A DNA stretch of 35,632 nt from an uncultured Clostridium sp. (GTDB lineage Bacteria > Bacillota > Clostridia > TANB77 > CAG-508). Where the stretch lies: the NCBI GenBank assembly GCA_946500615.1, contig CAMMWP010000018.1:1-35632 (forward strand), written 5' to 3'. Position numbers and translations under genes: made by a program. Below, one piece after another: positions 28,043 through 35,320 of this stretch (positions are counted from its first letter, which is position 1; each line of letters starts with the position of its first letter). Under the pieces are notes generated by a model. The model did no database searches, was not told where the DNA came from, and saw only the letters and a list, made by a program, of their open reading frames with translations.

Positions 28043-28993
28043 TTACTCTTGTTGGCTTATTTTTTTTAGTTCTTGTTGCAATTCCTTTTCTTTTTGTCTT
28101 ATTTCTTGCTGAATCTTTCTTAGCTCTTTTTCTATTTTTTCTTTCTCTTTTTCATAAAAAAACCCTATAAGATTATTTGGTGTCATGTTAGGCTTCAGAT
28201 ATATGATAGGACGAATATAATACTTTGGATGGCTTTCAAGTCCAAACGAATCGAAGAGTTCATGCAAATAAATTCCAAACCTACATACATACGAAAACCC
28301 AAACCCAATAGCGGTATCACCCTTTATTCCGGGAGAAGCTAACCAATACTCATGTCCTCGCGAAAATATGATTTCTTTTTCCTTTTCTCTTCCTTTCAGA
28401 GAAGTTGGTTCATACGTATATGCAGTGCTCATTATTTCTTTAGTAGAATATTTTTTCTCCAGAAAGCTCTCTGGATCATAATACTTTTCTTTATGTAGTG
28501 GTTCGCATAATTGCATAAAACATTTGTTTTTATTGATATCGTCTGAAAAATAGCCTTTTTGATAAACTCTTCTTTCCGCTTTATTTACTTCTACATCTAG
28601 CAATTGATTTACGTCCTCAATTGTTAGACTTCTTCCTTCCAATGATATTTCTTCTCTCATAAATAATTGTGATATTTTATTTAACTCTTCTGCTCCATTT
28701 ACAAAACCTCTTGCTCCGCCCATTATAAATTTGAAGACAGGATCTTTAGCTATGAGTTTTAAACATCTTTCCCCAGACATCTGTTCCACACCTATAGCTT
28801 GCCATTTCAACTCTATCCCCTTAGTGGAAAACGTTTGATCACGAAAACCATTTTTTTTCAATGGCGACAAATAGGTTTTCTCACTATGCTCATAGGGGAT
28901 CTCATCCCCTATATTGATAATACCTTCTTCATATAAGTCAACTAACTTCCGATTTCTCAGTTCTTTACTTTTCATAAATTCATTTTTTAACAT
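28043..28993 (-). CDS. Hypothetical protein with DUF6273-like C-terminal domain and coiled coil
   Basis: 316 residues, start supported by AAAGGAG. No signal peptide or membrane helix. The middle carries HEYWLASPGI, GFGFSYVCRFG and YYIRPIIYLKP, a YWLAS...RP(I/V) pattern seen in DUF6273-like domains of anaerobe surface and phage proteins. The last 35 residues are a Lys/Glu/Gln-rich coiled coil. Codon usage includes an in-frame CGG (28949-28951, residue 15), rare in the window, hinting at acquired DNA. A role in a phage or surface structure is possible, but the function is unknown. Confidence 0.65.
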   Translation of the reverse strand: MLKNEFMKSKELRNRKLVDLYEEGIINIGDEIPYEHSEKTYLSPLKKNGFRDQTFSTKGIELKWQAIGVEQMSGERCLKLIAKDPVFKFIMGGARGFVNGAEELNKISQLFMREEISLEGRSLTIEDVNQLLDVEVNKAERRVYQKGYFSDDINKNKCFMQLCEPLHKEKYYDPESFLEKKYSTKEIMSTAYTYEPTSLKGREKEKEIIFSRGHEYWLASPGIKGDTAIGFGFSYVCRFGIYLHELFDSFGLESHPKYYIRPIIYLKPNMTPNNLIGFFYEKEKEKIEKELRKIQQEIRQKEKELQQELKKISQQE

Positions 28994-29107
28994 TTTTTTC
29001 TCCTTTCATCTCGGTATAATACCTTTTGAATACACTACAAGTTTCATCATTGATATTTTATCATCATTTACATAAATTGTAAACCCTTTTCATTATACAA
29101 AATCTGA

Positions 29108-29431
29108 TTAAATATTAAAAAATGTTCTACTACTTAACTCTATAATTAAATCCATATTATCATCTTTAGCTGATTTGTTTTTTCTAATTGCCCCACACTT
29201 TTTACATTGATAAATAATAACATATCCTTTTTTACTATCTATCTCTAAACTCACAGGCTCTAAATCTCCATGGCAAGTTTCTTGCCTATCTCCCGGATTT
29301 TTATCTACATGTTTAGAGTGTAAACAATGTGGACAGTGATCTCTACATGAGTATCCTAATTTTGGCACTTTTTTTCCACAATTTTCACATATAAATTCTT
29401 CATCTATCTCTATAAATTTTCTGTTTTCCAT
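29108..29431 (-). CDS. RNHCP domain zinc-binding protein
   Basis: 107 residues. CENCGKKVP, SCRDHCPHCLHSKHVDKNPG, CHGDLEPV and IIYQCKKCGAIRKN define the RNHCP family (the eponymous motif reads CRDHCPHC here). Two to three zinc-binding Cys pairs are visible. The role of the family is unknown. AAGGAG precedes the ATG. The long inverted repeat begins about 20 bases upstream of the gene. Confidence 0.9.
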   Translation of the reverse strand: MENRKFIEIDEEFICENCGKKVPKLGYSCRDHCPHCLHSKHVDKNPGDRQETCHGDLEPVSLEIDSKKGYVIIYQCKKCGAIRKNKSAKDDNMDLIIELSSRTFFNI

Positions 29432-29453
29432 TTTCTCTCCTTTTGACCTTTAG

Positions 29454-29727
29454 GTGTCCATTTTGGGTTTTGTCCATTTAGGGACGTTTCTCTTTGGGAC
29501 ATCTTGTGATTTTGTCCATTTGGGGACGTTTCCTCTTGGGACATTTTTATGTAAAGTTATCCATAATGTTTATTATATTAAAAATACAAAAAGAAAAAAT
29601 ATAATATATATGAAGTTTATATAACTTTACATAAAAATGTCCCAAGAGGAAACGTCCCCAAATGGACAAAATCACAAGATGTCCCAAAGAGAAACGTCCC
29701 TAAATGGACAAAACCCAAAATGGACAC
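29454..29727. repeat. REP-like family, perfect inverted repeat with 107-bp arms
   Basis: Arms 29454-29560 and 29621-29727 are exact reverse complements, with a 60-bp AT-rich spacer. Each arm contains two units of the TCCATTT(A/G)GGGACGTTTC, then CTTGGGACAT type. The right arm ends at the stop codon of the nucleoside kinase gene. It can act as a terminator for that gene. Perfect identity of such long arms implies recent formation or gene conversion. Confidence 0.92.
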
Positions 29728-31369
29728 TTAATACTTAAAGTCTCCTCCACCTAAAAATTCTTTTAACAATGAATTATTTGGTATATATTCTTTTGGTATT
29801 TCTTCAAAATATTTTAAAAATTTTAACAATCTTTGTGCTTCTGCATATTCTGGTTGTTCATTAGTTATCTCTTGTAATAATGGTACCACTATAGGTTTTA
29901 AGGCGCCAATTTCATAAACCAATGATGTATTAAATATAAAATTTGCTTCTTCTTGAAATGGGAATATATTTTTCTTTTCTCCTTCATTTACTTTATTCCA
30001 TGTTCTAATTGTATTTTGAGCTGAATATCCTCTAAATTGATGGTCTCTTACAATTCTTCTTATTAGTCTTGTATCTGTTGTTGAAACCCTATTAAATCTA
30101 TCTAAGTTTAGCACTGTTAGTGCACTGATATAGATTTTGTATTTTTGGTCTGAAGGTATTTTACTTGTTAATTTGTCATTTAAACAATGAATTCCTTCGA
30201 TTACTAGTACTTCTCCTTTTTGCAATTTTAATTTTTTTCCATTATATTTTTTAGTTCCTTCATAAAAATCAAATTCTGGTACTTCTATTTCTTCTCCATT
30301 TAGTAATTTTGTTAGATGATCATTAAATAATTCTGTATCAATTGCTTCTAAACATTCAAAATCATAATCCCCATTTTGGTCTTTTGGTGTGTCTTTTCTT
30401 TCTACAAAATAATTATCTACCGAAATGGTAACTGGCTTTATTCCATTTAGTTTTAATTGAATTCCTAATCTTTGTGCAAATGTTGTTTTTCCTGAAGAAG
30501 ATGGTCCAGCGATCAATACTATTTTTACTTCTTTATTTCTGGCAATATTATCTGCAATTTTAGCTATTTTCTTTTCATGCAAAGCTTCTGCTAGCATGAT
30601 AATGTCCTTGATATTCCCTTCTTTGATGGCTTCATTAATTCGATAGGTTCTTTCTATATTTAAGATTTTATGAATATCATCATATTCTTCCATTGCCCAT
30701 GCTAGTTTTTTGTTTTTTACAAATTTAGGCATTCTTTCTGGGTCTTTTTGACTTGGATACCTTACTAAAAATCCATCATTATATCTTACTATCTCAAATA
30801 TTTTTATATCTCCTGTTCTATTTGCCAATGTCCCATAACAATAGTTATAGTAGTCTTCACAATAATACATATAAATTTGGTTATTTCCTTCTAAATCTAA
30901 TTGTAATCTGCCTTTTGAAGTTTCTGTTTGTTCAAAAAACTTTGTTGCTTCTTCTCTATTCATGATTACTTGTTTAATAGGAAGATTGTCTTTAACTATT
31001 CTTCTGGCTTCTCCGTGTTAGTTCCTCAATAAATTTGTCTGTTACTTCTCCATCTATAATATCGCAAAACATAGCATTTGATAGTTGGTAATTTACTTCC
31101 ATTTTATTATTAGGACATATTTTTTCAAATGCTTTTCCAATTATATATAATAAAGTTCTTCTATAAACTTTCATTCCTTCATTTGAAGTGGTATCTATTA
31201 ATTCTACTTTTCCGTCTGTTTCTACGCAATAATTTAAATTTTCATATTCGTTATTAAATATTGCAGCTATCACTGCATGTTCATGATTTTTTATTTCGTT
31301 TTCTAAAATCTGACTAATTGGTGTTGGTTTATCTATTTCCATTATCTTGTCTTTGTATTGTATTTTCAT
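29728..31369 (-). CDS. Nucleoside (uridine) kinase with TGS/ThrRS-like N-terminus, split by a +1 frameshift
   Basis: Two frames join into about 546 residues, the usual length of this Clostridial family. N-terminal TGS-like domain (MKIQYKDKIMEIDKPTP, from residue 1), a ThrRS-like second domain, then a P-loop kinase: Walker A GPSSSGKTT at 288-296, TISVDNYFVERKDTP, LVIEGIHCLND, and RRIVRDHQFRG. It phosphorylates uridine/cytidine-like nucleosides. The first frame stops at 30992 after EELTRRSQKNS. Skipping the C of an in-frame CGG (31013-31015) gives ELTGEARRIVKDNLPIKQ and rejoins the second frame. The exact shift point could lie a few codons later. Start 31369 has AAGGAGG; two separate proteins are unlikely because the second piece lacks a ribosome site. 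Confidence 0.88.
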
Positions 31370-31473
31370 ATAATTCCTCCTTTTGTATCCTGTGATTATT
31401 GTATATGAAATTATGATATAAGTCAAGATTGGTTAATTTTTCTTCACTGTACAAAAAACATGTCCAGTCAGAT

Positions 31474-31501
31474 GCATATTTTTCATTATTTTGGATATAT
31501 T
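31474..31501 (+). promoter_or_regulatory. Possible sigma-G/F-type promoter of the sspH-like gene
   Basis: GCATA (31474-31478), 17-bp spacer, TATATT (31496-31501). It resembles forespore promoters, fitting a SASP gene. Weak evidence. Confidence 0.35.
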
Positions 31502-31535
31502 TTTATTAAATATAATTTTTAGGAGGCGAATTTGT

Positions 31536-31718
31536 ATGGATATTTCTAGAGTTCATTCCATATTAGAAAATAAAGAAAAATGTGATGTTTTTTATGATGA
31601 TAGACCTGTATGGATTCAAGGTGTCAATGATAATATGGCCAAAGTAGGTTTTATTGATAATTTCGAAGAAAAGGATGTTTTTATTAATGACTTATATGAA
31701 AGAAATCTATATAATTAA
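31536..31718 (+). CDS. sspH: Small acid-soluble spore protein, SspH family
   Basis: 60 residues from ATG 31536, with AGGAGG nine bases upstream; an upstream in-frame ATG at 31491 has no ribosome site. MDISRVHSILENKEKCDVFY and DRPVWIQGVNDNMAKV match the SspH pattern (VxxAxxIxxS...VxYxGxPVWIxxV). These are minor SASPs of the spore core that accumulate in the forespore. It is monocistronic, and its original terminator has been interrupted by the 91-bp insertion just downstream. Confidence 0.85.
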   Translation: MDISRVHSILENKEKCDVFYDDRPVWIQGVNDNMAKVGFIDNFEEKDVFINDLYERNLYN

Positions 31719-31848
31719 AAAAGAGATGATACCCCACAATGTCATTAACTTAAGAAAAAGTAAACGAGAACAATTACAATAAATTGTGATTTTTCTCTTT
31801 TACTTTTTCTTAAGTTAATGACATTGGATGATACCCCCATCTCTTTTT
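31717..31848 (+). terminator. sspH terminator split by the insertion
   Basis: Outer arms AAAAAGAGATG (31718-31728) and CATCTCTTTTT (31838-31848) can still pair around the inserted hairpin and end in a T run. Confidence 0.6.
31736..31826. mobile_element. 91-bp MITE-like element inserted in the sspH terminator loop
   Basis: 34-bp terminal inverted repeats (31737-31770 and 31793-31826) with one mismatch, starting CAATGTCATTAACTTAAG. Flanking direct repeats GATGATACCCC at 31725-31735 and 31827-31837 form an 11-bp target duplication. Removing the element and one duplicate leaves AAAAAGAGATG-ATACCCC-CATCTCTTTTT, an intact terminator hairpin. No transposase is encoded. Confidence 0.8.
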
Positions 31849-31954
31849 CGTAAAATGATTCTTTGTTTTCGTAAACTATTTTTGATGTTTCGTATATTTT
31901 TGAAAATTGTATATATTCCTCCCTTTGTTTTTTTATTCAAAATCAGTATCTTTT

Positions 31955-32293
31955 TTACTTTCTGTCATATTTTTCTATACCATTTCTGATTGCTATATTA
32001 ATTAATTTTGAAATGGAAATCCCGTATTTTTCTCGCATTTCTTCTAGTTTTTTATACATAGATTCTCTTATAATGATTGACCTTGCAACATTAATTTCAT
32101 TATTTTCCTTTTTATATATAACCACTTTTTCGCCCAAACTCAAATCATTAATACAAGCATCTACGATTTTGTTTATCGATGCATCTAAATCGTTTTCTGA
32201 TATTTCTTTTAATCTATCATATAAATTCCCTTCGATTTCTGCTGATTTTTTTATCCATTTCTCTTTTCTTAAAAATCTATCAAACCATTCCAT
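31955..32293 (-). CDS. Tandem ribbon-helix-helix protein, candidate regulator of the DGR
   Basis: 112 residues with two similar halves. Half 1 (about 15-50): KSAEIEGNLYDRLKEISE, then DLDASINKIVDACINDL. Half 2 (about 69-108): ARSIIIRESMYKKLEEMREK, then YGISISKLINIAIRNGI. Both have a short beta strand followed by two helices with a hydrophobic pattern like Arc/MetJ or CopG proteins, so one chain could mimic an RHH dimer. It is divergent from the DGR cassette, and the 155-bp shared region contains a perfect 24-bp palindrome on the DGR promoter. Autoregulated repression of the DGR is the simplest model. Family assignment is by pattern, not by search. Tail-less and soluble. Confidence 0.65.
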   Translation of the reverse strand: MEWFDRFLRKEKWIKKSAEIEGNLYDRLKEISENDLDASINKIVDACINDLSLGEKVVIYKKENNEINVARSIIIRESMYKKLEEMREKYGISISKLINIAIRNGIEKYDRK

Positions 32294-32374
32294 TTTCTAT
32301 CACCTAATCCCCAATATATCAGTATTTATTATACAACAACTAGTTGCTTGTTTTAATTACCTTTTATTTCCATT

Positions 32375-32398
32375 TTATCAACCTTATAAGGTTGATAA
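32375..32398. promoter_or_regulatory. 24-bp perfect palindromic operator candidate
   Basis: TTATCAACCTTA followed by its exact complement. The right half contains the -35 box of the DGR promoter, a classic repressor position. It could also form a 9-bp RNA hairpin followed by a T run, but it lies upstream of the predicted start, so an operator is favoured. Confidence 0.65.
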
Positions 32399-32420
32399 CT
32401 TTCTTTTTTTATTTTATAAT
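32392..32420 (+). promoter_or_regulatory. Promoter of the DGR cassette
   Basis: TTGATA (32392-32397), 17-bp spacer, TATAAT (32415-32420). Transcription would start near 32427, just before the AAAGGAG at 32434-32440. Confidence 0.75.
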
Positions 32421-32448
32421 GACCTAAACATTGAAAGGAGTCTTATTT

Positions 32449-32865
32449 ATGAGTAAATTGTATGAGAAATATAGGGCATTAAAATCTGAAGATACTTCTA
32501 AGTTTTATCTATTCAAAAGTGGTATATTTTATATTTTTCTAGATGAAGATGCTATAAAAATGTCTGAAATTTTAAATTTAAAACTTACTAATTTAAATGA
32601 AACTGTGGTCAAATGCGGTTTTCCTGTAAAAAACTTAGATAAGTATTTACATGTATTAAAATTATATAATTATGAAATTGATATTATTGACTCTATTCAA
32701 TCCACTGCTTACTCTAGTCAAAATTATTTGCAAAATGATTCTGTAAAAAAATTGATAGAAGATATCGCCACCATTGATTTCAATCATTTATCTATTACAG
32801 AAGCTTTTTCATTTATAGAAGATATTACCAATAAAGCGAAAAGTCTTTTAAAATATTTTCATTAA
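32449..32865 (+). CDS. MutS domain-I-like DGR accessory protein
   Basis: 138 residues from ATG 32449 (AAAGGAG upstream; the longer ORF from 32431 starts before this site). KLYEKYRALKSED, FYLFKSGIFYIFLDEDAIKM, ILNLKLT and VVKCGFPVKNLDKYLHVLK align by eye with MutS domain I (mismatch-binding, F-x-E region), in which the phrase is normally GDFYELFxxDA. Here the E of FYE is replaced (FYI). No clamp or ATPase domains follow. MutS-like small proteins have been reported beside DGRs in some bacteria. It might recognise the mispaired cDNA/target duplex. It is the first gene of the cassette, 30 bases before avd. Confidence 0.7.
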   Translation: MSKLYEKYRALKSEDTSKFYLFKSGIFYIFLDEDAIKMSEILNLKLTNLNETVVKCGFPVKNLDKYLHVLKLYNYEIDIIDSIQSTAYSSQNYLQNDSVKKLIEDIATIDFNHLSITEAFSFIEDITNKAKSLLKYFH

Positions 32866-32895
32866 CTTTTATTCTGTATTGATAGGAGAATTTTT

Positions 32896-33255
32896 ATGAA
32901 TAAACAAACCAATAATCTAGCAATTTACCAAAAATATATGGAGCTTATTTATTATACAAATGATTTAGTAAAAAAATTTCCAAAGTCTGAGACATTTGCA
33001 TTAGTCAAGGAAATTAAAACTACCATGTATGCTGGTATGCGTGTACTCATATATGCAATTAAAGCATATCGTCTTCAAGATAAATTAAAACACTTAAATG
33101 AATTTGATGTTAATTTGTCCTTATTTAAAGTGTTTATTAGATTATCCTATAAATACCAATATATCTCGAACAAAAATTATTCTTTTTGGAGCAGTCTGGT
33201 TACGGATATTTGTAATATGTTAGGAGGGTGGATAAATTCATGCCAAAAAAAATAA
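32896..33255 (+). CDS. avd: DGR accessory variability determinant (Avd)
   Basis: 119 residues. FPKSETFALVKEIKTTMYAG followed by RVLIYAIKAYRLQDKLKHL and two more helices is the four-helix bundle of the Avd/bAvd family. The protein forms a basic pentameric barrel that binds the template RNA and the reverse transcriptase. GATAGGAG precedes the ATG, and the last 16 bases overlap the RT start, so the genes are coupled. The charge distribution is Lys-rich, as expected for an RNA-binding partner. Confidence 0.85.
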   Translation: MNKQTNNLAIYQKYMELIYYTNDLVKKFPKSETFALVKEIKTTMYAGMRVLIYAIKAYRLQDKLKHLNEFDVNLSLFKVFIRLSYKYQYISNKNYSFWSSLVTDICNMLGGWINSCQKK

Positions 33256-34344
33256 AAAATTGTTTTGATAAAAATCTAACATTTCAAAAGTTAATGGAGG
33301 CACATTTACGTGCTAGAAAACACAAAACATATAAAAATGAAGTGATTAAATTTGAGATTAATTTAGAAAACAATATTACAAATTTATTAAATAGCATTAA
33401 AAATCATACATATAAAATTGGGAATTATTTTCAATTTAAAGTTTATGAACCTAAAGAAAGGATCATCAATGCTTTACCCTATAAGGACAGAATTGTACAT
33501 CAATGGTATGTCGAAGAATTTATCAAACCATATATTGTTCCTAAATTTATTCATACATCTTTTGCTTGTTTAAAAGACAGAGGCACACATATGGCTGTCA
33601 ATTCTGTTCAAAGTCAACTTCGCATTTTTAAGAGAAACTATGGTGATTTTTGGATATTAAAATGTGATATAAAAAAATTTTTCTATAGTATTGATCCCTA
33701 CATTCTTTTTGAAATTATGAAAAAATATATCACAGATAAGAAATTACTCTCATTTACGCATCTTCTTATTTTTGACAATCGTACTGATAAAATAGGCATC
33801 CCTATTCGGAAATTATACAAGTCAATTTTTTGCCAATATTTATTTAAATGAACTTGACCAATACATAAAAAATGAACTTCATATCAAATATTTAACAAGA
33901 TATATGGATGACTTTATCATATTGTTAAAAACCAAGAAAGAATGCATTGTTGCTAAAAAGAAAATTGAAGCCTTTTTAAAAGAACGTTTACATCTAGAAT
34001 TAAATGACAAGTCTAGATTTTATCCTTATAAAATGGGTGTGAATTTTTGTGGTTATCGTATTTTTACTACTCATAGATTATTAAGAACCAATAGCAAAAA
34101 GAAAATCAAAAAAAATGTTAAAAAATGGAATACAGCCTATAGCAAAGGAACTTTAGATATCCCACATACCATTCAGAGTTTAAATTCTTGGCTAGGGCAT
34201 TCTTCCCATTGTCAGTCATATAAGCTTCAACAAAAAGTTTTGAATCATTGTCATTTTCTTTATCTAGATCATTCTACTTATATGAATGAACAATCTGAAA
34301 AACAATTGATTACTCTAATGGAAGAACATTCTAATTCTATATAA
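33240..34344 (+). CDS. DGR reverse transcriptase, split by a +1 frameshift at a CGG codon
   Basis: About 367 residues when joined. Start ATG 33240 with TAGGAGGG twelve bases upstream; an earlier GTG at 33228 overlaps the ribosome site. Motifs: ERIINALPYKDRIVHQWY (motif 1/2 area), ILKCDIKKFFYSID with catalytic Asp143 (motif A), GIPIGNYTSQFFANIYLNELD (motif 4/B, DGR-typical), YMDD at 221-224 (catalytic Asp pair), FCGYRIF (motif 6/D-E area), then the thumb ending ...HSSHCQSYKLQQK. The unshifted first frame stops at 33849-33851. In PIGNYTSQ the DNA reads ATT CGG AAA; skipping C33807 gives ATT GGA AAT with the invariant Gly190. Without the shift the catalytic YMDD is lost. Confidence 0.93.
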
Positions 34345-34352
34345 AGTATTTT

Positions 34353-34396
34353 TTACATAATGCTTCATTTGTATTTACAAATGGAACATTATGTAA
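34353..34396 (+). terminator. Terminator-like hairpin after the RT gene
   Basis: TTACATAATG (34353-34362) pairs with CATTATGTAA (34387-34396), with an inner CATTTG / CAAATG stem. It is eight bases after the RT stop. Confidence 0.6.
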
Positions 34397-34450
34397 TATA
34401 ATAACCAATAAATTTAAATCAAATTTTTCGTTCATACTGTTTATAATAAA

Positions 34451-34486
34451 ATAAACAGGCCCTTCTAATGTGAAAAACCTGTTTAT
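34451..34486 (-). terminator. Candidate terminator of the template-RNA transcript
   Basis: Read on the minus strand, ATAAACAGG...CCTGTTTAT is followed by a TTTTATTTTATT run. It faces a transcript coming from the template repeat. No other minus-strand gene would need it. Confidence 0.5.
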
Positions 34487-34679
34487 CGTATAATTTCAAA
34501 TATTCGCCATTTTACTACTAATTCAAAATTACTATTTATGTGTTTATGACATAGAATCTAACCTTCTGTACCTATATTTTTCATTTCCCTATAGTACAAA
34601 CAGATAGTTTTCATTTTTCAAAAACTGCCTATGCCAAAGGAATTAAACTTCTTTGATACAAATCCAGTTGTTAATTTTC

Positions 34680-34757
34680 ATCATGTTTAAACCCTCGGCG
34701 ACCTCCTTGAAGTATCGCCCATCTGGGATAGAAGCCTTTTATCTTCTTTGTGTATCG
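34680..34757 (-). ncRNA. Structured flank of the DGR template RNA
   Basis: G+C-rich island directly 3' of the template repeat on the minus strand. It contains CCCAGATGGG and a GGCGA...TCGCC stem with loop TACTTCAAGGAGG. In studied DGRs the sequence 3' of the TR is needed for cDNA priming, so this may be the functional equivalent. The remainder of 34397-34680 is AT-rich without a gene. Confidence 0.5.
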
Positions 34758-34911
34758 AAGTGCTACGGACACAGAACGACACGGAACCCGTTGTTGCTGT
34801 TGCTATTGCCATTGCTGTTGTTCGAATAGAACACACCTGCATTGTTGGTGTTACTGTAATTGCCTCCACGATGGAAGAACGGATTGCTCGAATACGCGAA
34901 GTTAGAGTAGT
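34758..34911 (-). repeat. DGR template repeat (TR)
   Basis: 154 bp, matching the VR at 35167-35320 with an offset of 409 bp. All 19 differences lie at adenines of the TR when read on the minus strand. The first 34 plus-strand bases (34758-34791), which correspond to the end of the target gene, are identical and fit the initiation-of-homology region. Translated in the VR frame it reads ...NPFFHRGGNYSNTNNAG..., with AAC/AAT at the variable positions. A weak promoter TTGTAA-17-TAATAG (34976 down to 34948, minus strand) lies upstream. The TR is convergent with the RT cassette. Confidence 0.95.
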
Positions 34912-35166
34912 ACAGTTTAATCCCTATTTCATATATTTTTGAAGGTACTATTATTTTTTATTGAGTATCATTACAAATTCTCTATCATTTTTGGTATTTT
35001 TTACCTTATATATCTCCATTGAGAGAAAGATTCATCTTGTTGATTACTTACATTATTTTTGTACTTTTTTCTGCACAAATTCTAAGTTTTTTCCTTTTTA
35101 TTCTACCGAGATTACCTTTCTTAATACCTACTAATAAAAGGTATCAAGGTACAAGGAAAGCTTTTA

Positions 35167-35320
35167 AAGTGCTACGGACACAGAACGACACGGAACCCGT
35201 AGTGGCTGCTGCTAATGCCAGCGCTGTAGCCCGAACAGAACACACCTGCACTGCTGGTGCTACTGTAACCGCCCCCACGATGGAAGAACGGACCGCTCGA
35301 ATACGCGAAGTAAGAGTAGT
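35167..35320 (-). repeat. DGR variable repeat (VR)
   Basis: 154 bp at the 3' end of the target gene, including its TAG stop (35172-35174). It differs from the TR in 19 positions, all adenine in the TR: for example AAC to TAC, AGC, GGC or CAC and AAT to GGT, AGT, GCT or ATT. The substitutions change Asn to Tyr, Ser, Gly, His, Ala and Ile, and one Tyr (TAT) to Cys (TGT). Confidence 0.95.

Noticed and set aside
34748..34942. Plus-strand ORF over the template repeat
   Set aside because: It arises from the codon structure of the TR; its twin over the VR is the antisense of the target gene.
34912..35166. Second target gene or regulator between TR and VR
   Set aside because: No ORF with a ribosome site on either strand; the region is AT-rich spacer and may hold a weak TR promoter.
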